This document shows positions 53,679-60,936 of a stretch of DNA of 64,000 bases, one piece after another (position 1 is the first letter of the stretch; the number at the start of each line of letters is the position of its first letter). The translations under genes and the position numbers were made by a program. Source of the DNA: Paenibacillaceae bacterium (lineage in GTDB: Bacteria > Bacillota > Bacilli > Paenibacillales > Paenibacillaceae); the NCBI GenBank assembly GCA_900766135.1, contig CAAFUF010000006.1, forward strand, positions 115,927 through 179,926, given 5' to 3'. The notes beneath the pieces were generated by a model. It worked only from the letters and a program-made list of their open reading frames with translations, did no database searches and was not told where the DNA came from.

Positions 53679-53702
53679 TATCAGCGACGCTGGTACTACC
53701 TC
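53665..53702 (-). repeat. Right inverted repeat of the Tn3-family element
   Basis: Reverse complement begins GAGGTAGTACCAGCG and ends AGCAAACGT. It is followed by the TTTTA duplication at 53703-53707. Confidence 0.88.
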
Positions 53703-53771
53703 TTTTAATGAGACAAAGAAAGAAGCTAGAAATACGGACAAGCAGATCCCTTTCAATTTGGTTTGCATCAT
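53703..53771 (-). pseudogene. SpoIIP-like amidase, 5' part (signal/anchor), separated by the transposon
   Basis: ATG 53771 follows AAGGGG and encodes MMQTKLKGICLSVFL... up to SLK, a basic-hydrophobic export signal. The coding sequence then runs into the transposon end. At the TTTTA target site it joins in frame to the 3' part at 46222, so both pieces come from one gene. Confidence 0.85.
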
Positions 53772-53967
53772 TGATCCCCTTCTCTTCGTTTTTGATGACT
53801 ACTCTATTTTTATTCGTAACACTGATAGAATAGAACGAAATTAAAAGAGGGTTCAGTTGACGGCAATAAGAAGATAAATATGTTTCACTACATTAAATCC
53901 ACATAGGAACGACACAAATAAGTGCTACGATAAACGAGTAGCAAAAATTGATTGAGGAGGAATATCT

Positions 53968-54144
53968 ATGGCAGTAAACGGTGTGTCGAGTTCAGCAATG
54001 CCAAGGAATTGCGGGATGGAAAATATGCACGGAGGGACTAAGAAAATATCGTCAAATCACCAACATACTGAAACAGTACATCAGCAGCACAAGTCAGAGA
54101 TACAGGATCAGTATCGCGGACAAAAGATAGATACTAAAGCATAA
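53968..54144 (+). CDS. 58-aa His/Gln-rich small protein, unknown
   Basis: Short gene with a strong RBS (GAGGAGG, seven bases before ATG). The product starts MAVNGVSSSAMPRNCGMENMHGG and continues with NHQHTETVHQQHKSEIQDQYRG; it is soluble, polar and has one Cys and six His. No family is recognised. It lies upstream of the split spoIIP-like gene and divergent from it. Confidence 0.6.
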   Translation: MAVNGVSSSAMPRNCGMENMHGGTKKISSNHQHTETVHQQHKSEIQDQYRGQKIDTKA

Positions 54145-54269
54145 GTGTTCCGTCAGAAATCAACCGACGGTTGGCTACGCAGGCCCTGGCGGATTGGCAC
54201 GCACGACAGCCTCAGTTCTTCGATGGTTTTCTACGAGAGTGCTGTACCTAAATAGATGCCAATTAAATA

Positions 54270-54305
54270 GAATAGCACCTAACCTGTAATGGTTAGGTGC
54301 TATTC
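54270..54305. terminator. Strong hairpin downstream of the NarL-type regulator
   Basis: A 15-bp perfect stem (GAATAGCACCTAACC with GGTTAGGTGCTATTC) and 6-base loop TGTAAT. It lies between the plus-strand mini-gene and the minus-strand regulator, which converge. T-runs are weak on both sides. Confidence 0.65.
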
Positions 54306-54334
54306 GCGACTTTCAATATCAATACACATGGACG

Positions 54335-54970
54335 CTATAATATCCCTTTCATTTTTGCTTTCTTGGCAGCTTCCCTGCCGGTGTGCACCTTCAGTTTTCG
54401 AATCACTCGGTTCACATGTTTTTTGACAGTACTCTCTGTTATATGCAAATGTTCCCCAATTGCGGAACGGGTATGACCATTGTGAATAAAACGGAGGATT
54501 TCAACTTCGGTTCGCGTTAATTTTTGGCGCATTTCTTGTTGCTTCATTCGTACAAACTCGGATCGAAGCACGCCTGCGGCAGAAGCATGAATGGAGGATA
54601 GGCCCGCATATGCGGCTCGAATAGCCTCCGGAATATCTTCAAGCGCCGTCTTGAGAATATAATTGAAAGCACCGTTGCCGAACGCCTCAGAAACGATCCC
54701 TGCCTGATCTAATACTGTAAGCATGATGACTTTCGCATTACTCATGCTGCCAATCTCGAGCGCCGCGTCAAGCCCGTCTGCCTTTTTCCCATCCAGCACC
54801 ACATCCAATAGCACCACATCAATGTCTAACATACTGACAATGCGAATTGCATTGACTTTCGTCTGAGCCGTTCCGACCAAAAACAAATCCTGTTCCCGAT
54901 TCACCGTTTCGGATATATATTCGTTCCACACCGGATCGTCTTCCACCAATAGTACTTTGATCTTGCTCAT
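54335..54970 (-). CDS. NarL/LuxR-type response regulator
   Basis: 211-aa regulator: receiver with LVEDD and phospho-acceptor D56 (VVLLDVVLDG), then a LuxR-type helix-turn-helix (LTRTEVEILRFIHNGHTRSAIGEHLHITESTVKKHVNRVIRKL). ATG 54970 follows GGGAGGG. It is the partner of the kinase encoded upstream, whose frame overlaps it by 152 bp. Confidence 0.9.
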   Translation of the reverse strand: MSKIKVLLVEDDPVWNEYISETVNREQDLFLVGTAQTKVNAIRIVSMLDIDVVLLDVVLDGKKADGLDAALEIGSMSNAKVIMLTVLDQAGIVSEAFGNGAFNYILKTALEDIPEAIRAAYAGLSSIHASAAGVLRSEFVRMKQQEMRQKLTRTEVEILRFIHNGHTRSAIGEHLHITESTVKKHVNRVIRKLKVHTGREAAKKAKMKGIL

Positions 54971-56348
54971 GGTCTCCCTCCCATCGGTTCAATGACGGTG
55001 AATGACGAATGACTCTTTGGATGGGAAAATGAAGCGTAAATGACGTACCGATTCCGATTAGACTTTGTACCTCGATGGACCCCTGATGGTGTCGCATGAC
55101 TTCATGACTGTAGAATAACCCCAATCCATCATTCCCTTCGTTCGATTTGGTTGTAAAGTGAGGTTCAAATATATATGGCATGGCTTCCGGAGCGATGCCG
55201 CAACCGGAATCACGAACGGTAATATCCATCGTTTCTTGCGAGAGATTAGACGTTATAGTCAGACACCCTCCTTCGGACATCGCTTCAATGGCATTATAGA
55301 AGAGGTTCTTCATGACTTGTTGCACGTGAACAGAATCACAATACAAAACAATCGATTCATCCAATTTTTTTCGGACTTTAAGATTCTTGCTGCAAAATTC
55401 TCCCGCCAAGCTATCCAATAGTTGCTCAACGAGTTCATTTATAATACATGACTGCTCGTATAATACCAACTGTTGTGATGAATGACGAAAACGGAAAGCT
55501 ATTGCTATTATCCGCTCGGTTGCATCGATTAGATGAGATGTGTCCCGATACAATTCCTGTTGCTCGGTTTGTTGGGCAAGATTAAATATACGTCTGGCTG
55601 CGACCTGTATTTTTCCCAGTTCACTTTTTAAAGCATGATAGAATTGAAATATAAGCGGAGTGTTCCCATATGGTTCTTGGGGTGTAGATTCCAATCGGAT
55701 TCGGACACCCAATACACCGTAACGAACAACAAATACATAAAAGCAAATGCATACTGCCGTTAAAACAGCACGTTTGGTATCAAAGGGCGGATAGAATCGG
55801 AGCAAAGGCAGAATATAATCGAAAAGCAGTACAAAACTGATCGACGGTACAACAATCCAACAGACCACACGGTGTTGCTGTCTGATCCTCTCATCAACTT
55901 CACGGTATGCCAACCTCAAGCATGGCACTGCTGCGGTAGCGTAATAAATCATCGCCCAGAGCGGTATCGGATGTGTATCACGTGAAGCCTCTGAAGGTAG
56001 AAGAAACATGATCAGAACCGGGATCAGTGCCCCAACGATTGTGGAGCGCTTCCAACCCTTTCGCCGTTGAAACCATCCCGCATAGCTCAAGCTGAACATC
56101 AACAACGAATAAGGAGGCATGTACAAGGCTAAGAAGTAAAAAAACTCTTTTACCCATTCCAGTCCGGCTATAATTGAATCGTTTGCCAAAGGGACAATTG
56201 CGGGAATTATCTTCTCATCTATGGCGATAGTCAACTCTCCAAGTACAGAGAAAAAAGCGACTGAACCGGCCCAACGATTTGGCTCGCTTCTCGGATTGGT
56301 GAATAGCAGAATGGCGGTCATCAACAATAATGACAATACAAGCACCAC
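54819..56348 (-). CDS. 7TM-type sensor histidine kinase, controlled by a c-di-GMP riboswitch
   Basis: 509-aa protein with about seven membrane helices in the first 225 residues, a phospho-acceptor region (YHALKSELGKIQ) and a HATPase domain (FYNAIEAMSEGG, DSGCGI, GLGLFYSHEVM). The kinase homology ends at FTLHFP near residue 440; about 60 further codons run 152 bp into the regulator gene in another frame, which looks like loss of the original stop. GTG 56348 follows GGGAGGG. The leader holds a c-di-GMP-I aptamer and terminator, so kinase supply is tied to c-di-GMP. Confidence 0.85.
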   Translation of the reverse strand: MVLVLSLLLMTAILLFTNPRSEPNRWAGSVAFFSVLGELTIAIDEKIIPAIVPLANDSIIAGLEWVKEFFYFLALYMPPYSLLMFSLSYAGWFQRRKGWKRSTIVGALIPVLIMFLLPSEASRDTHPIPLWAMIYYATAAVPCLRLAYREVDERIRQQHRVVCWIVVPSISFVLLFDYILPLLRFYPPFDTKRAVLTAVCICFYVFVVRYGVLGVRIRLESTPQEPYGNTPLIFQFYHALKSELGKIQVAARRIFNLAQQTEQQELYRDTSHLIDATERIIAIAFRFRHSSQQLVLYEQSCIINELVEQLLDSLAGEFCSKNLKVRKKLDESIVLYCDSVHVQQVMKNLFYNAIEAMSEGGCLTITSNLSQETMDITVRDSGCGIAPEAMPYIFEPHFTTKSNEGNDGLGLFYSHEVMRHHQGSIEVQSLIGIGTSFTLHFPIQRVIRHSPSLNRWEGDHEQDQSTIGGRRSGVERIYIRNGESGTGFVFGRNGSDESQCNSHCQYVRH

Positions 56349-56404
56349 TTCAGTTCCCTCCCTCGATGAGGTTCCTCGGCTTATTCGGAATCGGACATAG
56401 ACGA

Positions 56405-56437
56405 CAAAAAAGACACGTACCCTAACGTGCCTTTTCT
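56405..56437 (-). terminator. Expression-platform terminator of the riboswitch
   Basis: On the minus strand AAAAGGCACG, an 8-base loop, CGTGTCTTTTTT. It lies between the aptamer and the kinase gene. The aptamer's 3' strand (GGTTACCCTAAAAGG) overlaps sequence able to compete with its pairing. Confidence 0.8.
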
Positions 56438-56454
56438 CCAGAAGCCTGCCTTTT

Positions 56455-56536
56455 AGGGTAACCCGGCGATCATAGCCTTACGGCCGCAGACCCGTGGCTT
56501 TGCGTCCCCGTCTTTCGAGCGGGTTTGCCATTTTTC
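56455..56536 (-). ncRNA. Cyclic-di-GMP-I (GEMM) riboswitch aptamer
   Basis: Minus-strand sequence contains the diagnostic blocks in order: GGCAAACC, a stem closed by a GAAA loop (CGCTCGAAAGACGG), GGACGCAAAGCC, a second stem with a receptor-like GGCCGTAAGGCTATG, and GCCGGGTTACC. GAAA tetraloop plus GACGCAAAGCC are the hallmarks of the GEMM-I class, which binds c-di-GMP. It precedes the kinase gene by about 110 bp. Confidence 0.92.
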
Positions 56537-57002
56537 CTTCAGCTCATATTTATTTGGACAACCAATCGGAGATTACTTCATAACCCATTCGTCCATGGCG
56601 ATGATCGAATCCCTCACCTGACCACTATAATGTCATTTAACAGCCACCAGGTGCTACTACCTAACATAGATTCGACATCAAAATCCCTCCCTCTTTTCAA
56701 GTCCTTCATTAAGATAAGCAATAGAAGCACAGTTTCGACCGAAAAACGGACCTTTGTCCTAATAACAAGCGGGAAGATATAGTCCAAATTCCTGTCTAAT
56801 CCTCGCTTTATAGACATATTATACTAGAAGATTCCAGCTTTTGCGAGAATGGAGTTACAAAACTTTCCTTATTTATTTTCATCTCGAAATCGTAATATCC
56901 GAATTGGAAATATGGATTTCGAACAGCAGCGACTTTTCGTTTTCTGTAACATGTGCAAGCATTTGTTCATAAATTAGAATCAAAGCAAATCACCTGCTTT
57001 AT

Positions 57003-57040
57003 AACCCCTTGCCCTTTTCGCTTGGGGTTCTTCTTTGTTT
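57003..57040 (+). terminator. Orphan terminator-like hairpin
   Basis: Stem AACCCC/GGGGTT with additional inner pairs, then CTTCTTTGTTTTTC. No plus-strand gene ends here. Confidence 0.6.
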
Positions 57041-57292
57041 TTCTGTAACAGGCCATCCGTGCGGAGTTTTCGAAGAACTCCAAAGTCCTGCGAATCTGGC
57101 TTTGTATCAAAAATGGTAAAAAGGGCGTTTGACTATAGGCATTCGCCGGATACGGTCTAGGTATCTAACCATAGAATGATGCTGTAAATCAATTCGAAAT
57201 GGGAGTGATCAACCGAAACCAAGTTCTAGGTTAGCCAATAATTTGTTACGAGTATCGGAATATTACAGAAATGATCAATGTAAGCATTAACT

Positions 57293-57325
57293 CCCCCAAC
57301 TCTCTCGAAGTTGGGGGTACTTTTT
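57293..57325 (+). terminator. Orphan terminator-like hairpin
   Basis: Stem CCCCCAAC/GTTGGGGG with a 9-base loop, followed by TACTTTTTAG. No plus-strand gene ends here. It could instead serve as a boundary for the minus-strand GNAT fragment on its other side. Confidence 0.65.
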
Positions 57326-57352
57326 AGATCTAAAATATACTATAAAAAGTAA

Positions 57353-57619
57353 TTATGATCTTACTAGCAGTAAATGATAATCAGGCGACGCCTCTATTTT
57401 GAGAACCTCTTGAATAATTGGACTACTAGGGACATTAATGAAACCCATTTTCCTTGCCAATCCAATACTCGCCTCCGTGTTAGCATTTTCGATACAAATT
57501 CGTTCAAAACCTTTGCTTCTGGCATAATTTTTTAACCATTCGATCACTATTGTCCCAATCCCCATCCGCTCAGGGGCCAATGCAATAACACCAATAATCA
57601 GGCTTTGATAATAGACACC
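57353..57619 (-). pseudogene. GNAT acetyltransferase, C-terminal fragment
   Basis: The frame is open from a stop at 57620 and reads YYQSLIIGVIALAPERMGIGTIVIEWLKNYARSKG, then IENANTEASIGLARKMGFINV. This is the acetyl-CoA-binding (R/Q-x-x-G-x-G/A-like, here ERMGIGT) and C-terminal part of a GNAT fold. The first roughly 70 residues of a normal GNAT domain are missing and no start codon with RBS is evident, so it is a remnant. Confidence 0.65.
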
Positions 57620-57805
57620 TTAATGGAAATAAAGCTCTGAACGTAAGTCTAGTCTAACTTTTCCTTCGGCAGAATTGATTTCAACTTTTCTTAGCGACCT
57701 TCCACCTAAATAATTTTGTACTTCGACCTTATCAGAGGTCAACTGTTCTAACAAAAGACGTAAACCATCAAAATCAGTATCTGGTATATCAAATGATTTT
57801 AGCAT
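57620..57805 (-). CDS. 61-aa small protein, unknown
   Basis: Short soluble protein (MLKSFDIPDTDFDGL... ending SELYFH) with RBS GAGGATGG four bases before ATG 57805. No family recognised. It directly precedes the GNAT fragment, so it may itself be what remains after a deletion that removed the start of the acetyltransferase. Confidence 0.45.
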   Translation of the reverse strand: MLKSFDIPDTDFDGLRLLLEQLTSDKVEVQNYLGGRSLRKVEINSAEGKVRLDLRSELYFH

Positions 57806-57957
57806 TGTACCATCCTCTTTCTTAATATTTTTCTAAACTTCAATAGGTATATTTCTATGCATAACAAACCCTTCTCTCTTTCAGTTACTACACCAGAAAG
57901 GATTTTTACTAACCATGTCGAAATTGGTAATTTAATCATAAGATAAGGATGATGGAC

Positions 57958-59232
57958 ATGGGAGAGCGTATCTTACATTGTGGAACTTCTTTGGAAAATT
58001 ATTATACATGCGTCAATCAACAAGTAGCCGGCTTTACGAAAAGAGTCGCTAACGTGAATGACCGGGTCTATATTGTAGTGAAAGTAGGAAATAAATCACT
58101 ATGCGGAGCTCGCGGTAAACTAAAAGAACCTACCGATTTTCGGCCTTGGAAAGACAGCGATCAATATCCTCAATGTTTCACTCTTTGCGAAATCGAATAC
58201 TGCCAACCGTTTGACATCAGCATTCTGGAGCAAGCCGGTGGAAAGTATTGGAGCCTCAAATATGTGCAATCCGCAAAAACCATAACCGATGAGACGGCTC
58301 TGCAGTTGCTTCAGACTGGCTTTGAACAAAATCGAACCAATGATCTGTTCAAATTCGAACAGCCTTTTACGATTAACTGCAACGGTAACCCTTCTGATGC
58401 TGAAGAGTGGTCCACGGATGAGGTGACTGAAGAAAATTACCAAGAAGTCTTGAACACTGTTCCCGATGTTAAAATCAACATCACGAGCACCTATGTCACG
58501 GTCAAATTTGAGAATGAAACAGACAAAATCAAAGGACTGGAGCCGCTGGTCAACGCTAACTTTTATCATTTATTCGATGATTTTTCCGAGCATCGGTCCG
58601 TGCTTATCCCACAAAACAGAATGTTTATGACTGCCCCTAAAAAAGATGCTAATAACAAAATGATCGCTGGGATCAGCGGTTACCCAGATGCAGTGCTCGT
58701 CCGCTTCATTCCCGATAATAAAACGATGCCCATTCAAGTTAACTTAATTGAATACGAATGTTATGGACGATACAAAAAAACACGTTTGGAAAAATTCGAG
58801 CATCTAAATGGACACATTATCCCGCAGCTAATGCGGTTTGCATCCACTTTTAGCATTGCTACAGACACGAAAATCAGAGAAGATACAATTCATAAGTGGT
58901 CCGGAAAAATCATCAAATACATCAACGAGGATGATTCGATCATGTCCAAAGCAGCGACGTGGATGCACGAACTGGACCCCGAAATCAAAGAACAGAACAT
59001 TTCATACAATCTTCACAGCTTGCTGGACAAGGCATTCCGTTCTAATTTAAGGATCATTTTAATTATAGATGAATTAACCTCCGAGCAAAACGAAACCATC
59101 AAAAATATCATCAACTCATTCAAATTGGAAAATAAGAAAAGCACCGACTTCTTGAGCTTCGTAGTCAAACTGCAGCAAAAAATCGATTTGCTCAACAATA
59201 CGGAGGAATACGCTCTTTCACTTCAAAAGTGA
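57958..59232 (+). CDS. Putative EVE-like protein with possible nuclease-like second domain
   Basis: 424-aa soluble protein, not recognised as a named family. The first 140 residues look like an EVE/PUA-type modified-base-binding fold (RVYIVVKVGNKSLCGARGKL, DFRPW, CEIEYCQPFDI, YWSLKYVQSA). The middle has GYPDAVLVRFI followed by a strand LIEYECYGRY; PD...E-x-E is reminiscent of a degenerate PD-(D/E)xK core. The C-terminal third is helical. ATG 57958 lies nine bases after AAGG; two ATGs upstream are possible. A DNA-modification-sensing defence role is a hypothesis only. Confidence 0.5.
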   Translation: MGERILHCGTSLENYYTCVNQQVAGFTKRVANVNDRVYIVVKVGNKSLCGARGKLKEPTDFRPWKDSDQYPQCFTLCEIEYCQPFDISILEQAGGKYWSLKYVQSAKTITDETALQLLQTGFEQNRTNDLFKFEQPFTINCNGNPSDAEEWSTDEVTEENYQEVLNTVPDVKINITSTYVTVKFENETDKIKGLEPLVNANFYHLFDDFSEHRSVLIPQNRMFMTAPKKDANNKMIAGISGYPDAVLVRFIPDNKTMPIQVNLIEYECYGRYKKTRLEKFEHLNGHIIPQLMRFASTFSIATDTKIREDTIHKWSGKIIKYINEDDSIMSKAATWMHELDPEIKEQNISYNLHSLLDKAFRSNLRIILIIDELTSEQNETIKNIINSFKLENKKSTDFLSFVVKLQQKIDLLNNTEEYALSLQK

Positions 59233-59348
59233 CTGGAAGTAGCTGAGATCGTTTTTTCCTGTTGGAATATGAGAATTGACTTTACCGGTAGAAGATCATG
59301 CCCCAAAAAATGGCACGAGCCGTCAGGCAACGTGCCGAAGGAGTTAGA

Positions 59349-59987
59349 ATGATGGAGAATAACAAAAAAGTATTTGTACCTGATGATAAAGGGAATAAGA
59401 AACAAGGGATTGACCTTGGACATTACACGCATATTCGTGCGTATCATGCCTGTCGTCCTATTGATATGGAAAGCTACTTTTCAGAGGGCATAAAGCCTTT
59501 TAATGTAGAGGAAATGCGTCAAATTGCCACTGCCACATTTGGAATATCAGTAAACACAGTTATGGATTACGACCCTACACTGCAACCTTCCGATTCCAAG
59601 CATGTCTATTTCAGCTTGTTTAAAAAAGAACTCCTGGGCGAAAGCGGACACTATTTATGTTGGGGGAGTGAATACCTTGCCGCAATTGCTGCACAATTAG
59701 ATAAAGACATATATGGGAAATATCACGATATGCTATCCAGTACCGGAATCCCCACTATTTTTGTTTGTGATGTCCCGCTAGAATTATTGCCTCAATGGCA
59801 AATAGACGATATATCTGAACACTATGATCCTCATGACAGTAACTCTGCATGCTGGATTTCAGAAAGGTTAAAACCTGAATATATTGTTGCTCATGAACAT
59901 CCTTCAAAAATATATAACCCTGTCCAAAGAAGCCAGTATATAAATAAACAAACCCACTGCAAATGGTGCGTCCCTGTGCAAAAGTAG
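59349..59987 (+). CDS. Unknown soluble protein, possibly toxin-like fold
   Basis: 212-aa protein. The N-terminal YTHIRAYHACRPIDMESYFSEGIKP resembles the start of ADP-ribosyltransferase-like or RES-type folds (His/Arg near a strand, then Y-F-x-x-G-I), but no catalytic triad can be assigned. ATG 59349 follows GAAGGAG. It lies about 115 bp after the EVE-like gene in the same direction, so the two may be one unit. Function unknown. Confidence 0.5.
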   Translation: MMENNKKVFVPDDKGNKKQGIDLGHYTHIRAYHACRPIDMESYFSEGIKPFNVEEMRQIATATFGISVNTVMDYDPTLQPSDSKHVYFSLFKKELLGESGHYLCWGSEYLAAIAAQLDKDIYGKYHDMLSSTGIPTIFVCDVPLELLPQWQIDDISEHYDPHDSNSACWISERLKPEYIVAHEHPSKIYNPVQRSQYINKQTHCKWCVPVQK

Positions 59988-60010
59988 CATCGGGCCAGAT
60001 TGGCCCGATG
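59988..60010. terminator. Hairpin after the 59349-59987 gene
   Basis: A 10-bp perfect stem CATCGGGCCA/TGGCCCGATG with loop GAT, then TCTTGTG. It lies between two convergent genes; the T-run is weak. Confidence 0.65.
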
Positions 60011-60018
60011 TCTTGTGA

Positions 60019-60246
60019 CTATACTTTAAAGATAACCTCTTTCTCGACTAGTGAATAGACAAAATCCTGAATATCTCGATAGATTATATTTTGAGGATTA
60101 AAGACTAAATTAAGAACATAATGCGCGGCTTTTCGCGACTCCCACTTATTTAGGTCATATATGGAGAACTTCATATCTTTTTCTCGATAGGAGAAGCTTC
60201 CAAGACGATTCTCAGCAAAGCCAAACTCATCTGGATACAAAGACAT
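60019..60246 (-). CDS. 75-aa hypothetical protein
   Basis: Small soluble protein (MSLYPDEFGFAENRLG... LVEKEVIFKV) with no recognised family and a poor ribosome binding site. It may be a remnant. It is listed because the frame fills the gap between two accessory genes and is terminated by the hairpin at 59988-60010. Confidence 0.35.
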   Translation of the reverse strand: MSLYPDEFGFAENRLGSFSYREKDMKFSIYDLNKWESRKAAHYVLNLVFNPQNIIYRDIQDFVYSLVEKEVIFKV

Positions 60247-60406
60247 GACCGATGCTAGGTATTCTTCTCGTGGTTGATGAATAAGAATTTTCGAATTTCG
60301 GAAATATTGTACGAGAAAGTTTATGGTATACCGAAGACCAATATCTTTCTATAGATTGTCGCCAGTCTGATTGTGACGTCGGAACCGGATCAAGGAGGTG
60401 AAACGT

Positions 60407-60733
60407 ATGGTGAAGTATTCGGATGAAGAGATCAGAAATATCCCCAAAATCACAATAAAAATCGCTGCAGATTATTTGGGTATATCCCCGAACATGCTGA
60501 CACTCGGCATGCGCAACGACTTGTTGCCCATCGGTTTTGCGGTCCGCAACGAAGACCGCTACAGAGAAAGTTGGTCCTATACCATCGTGCCGGAACGTCT
60601 CATTGCTTATAACCACGGAAAAATCAATGCTGTCCAGGTCGAGAATATCGAGAAAAATTTGAATACGATTATTAATCAATTCGAGGAAATGAAACGGGAC
60701 CTGGTTTTTCTATTAAGCGAAAACGAGGGATAG
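60407..60733 (+). CDS. Excisionase/HTH-type DNA-binding protein
   Basis: 108-aa protein with an N-terminal helix-turn-helix-like region (KITIKIAADYLGISPNMLTLGMRNDLLPIGFAV), resembling excisionase-type proteins of phages and integrative elements, and a C-terminal coiled helix. ATG 60407 follows a near-perfect AAGGAGGTG. It lies just before the YWAKL-domain gene. No integrase remains nearby. Confidence 0.6.
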   Translation: MVKYSDEEIRNIPKITIKIAADYLGISPNMLTLGMRNDLLPIGFAVRNEDRYRESWSYTIVPERLIAYNHGKINAVQVENIEKNLNTIINQFEEMKRDLVFLLSENEG

Positions 60734-60936
60734 GGGGAATCAAACAATTTGACGCTATTCTCGCACCACAGACAGTGAATGAACCGCTAAAAGAAAGTGC
60801 TGCGGCGGGTACTGCTGATGCGGAAGAAGAAAATCAACAAGCCATGCAAATAGAACAGGAGGTCATGTCTGAGCCAAAGGCTCGCATTTCTACTGTTGCA
60901 AAGAGCTTATCCAAGGAAGGGAAGGAGGTGAACGCT

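Larger units (their letters stand above)
46223..53702. mobile_element. Tn3-family transposon with cadCA cargo (decayed)
   Basis: A 7.48-kb unit bounded by inverted repeats that begin GGGG (left) and GAGG (right, reverse complement) and share TACCAGCGTCGCTGA and AGCAAACGT-like blocks. It is flanked by 5-bp direct repeats TTTTA (46218-46222 and 53703-53707), the target duplication length of Tn3 elements. Inside: methyltransferase, cadA, cadC, a candidate recombination site, tnpA (broken) and a tyrosine recombinase (broken). It is inserted in a spoIIP-like gene. Confidence 0.9.
56537..57352. other. Intergenic region, no gene seen; two orphan plus-strand terminators
   Basis: About 800 bp. The first part is the promoter side of the riboswitch transcript. 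Short frames have no ribosome binding site or family. Two hairpin-T elements point in the plus direction without any gene before them (57003-57040 and 57293-57325), so a small RNA or decayed gene is possible. Confidence 0.5.

Noticed and set aside
60775..60936. 54 extra N-terminal codons of the GYWxKL protein
   Set aside because: No ribosome binding site at GTG 60775, while GTG 60937 has a perfect one. The extension cannot be fully excluded.
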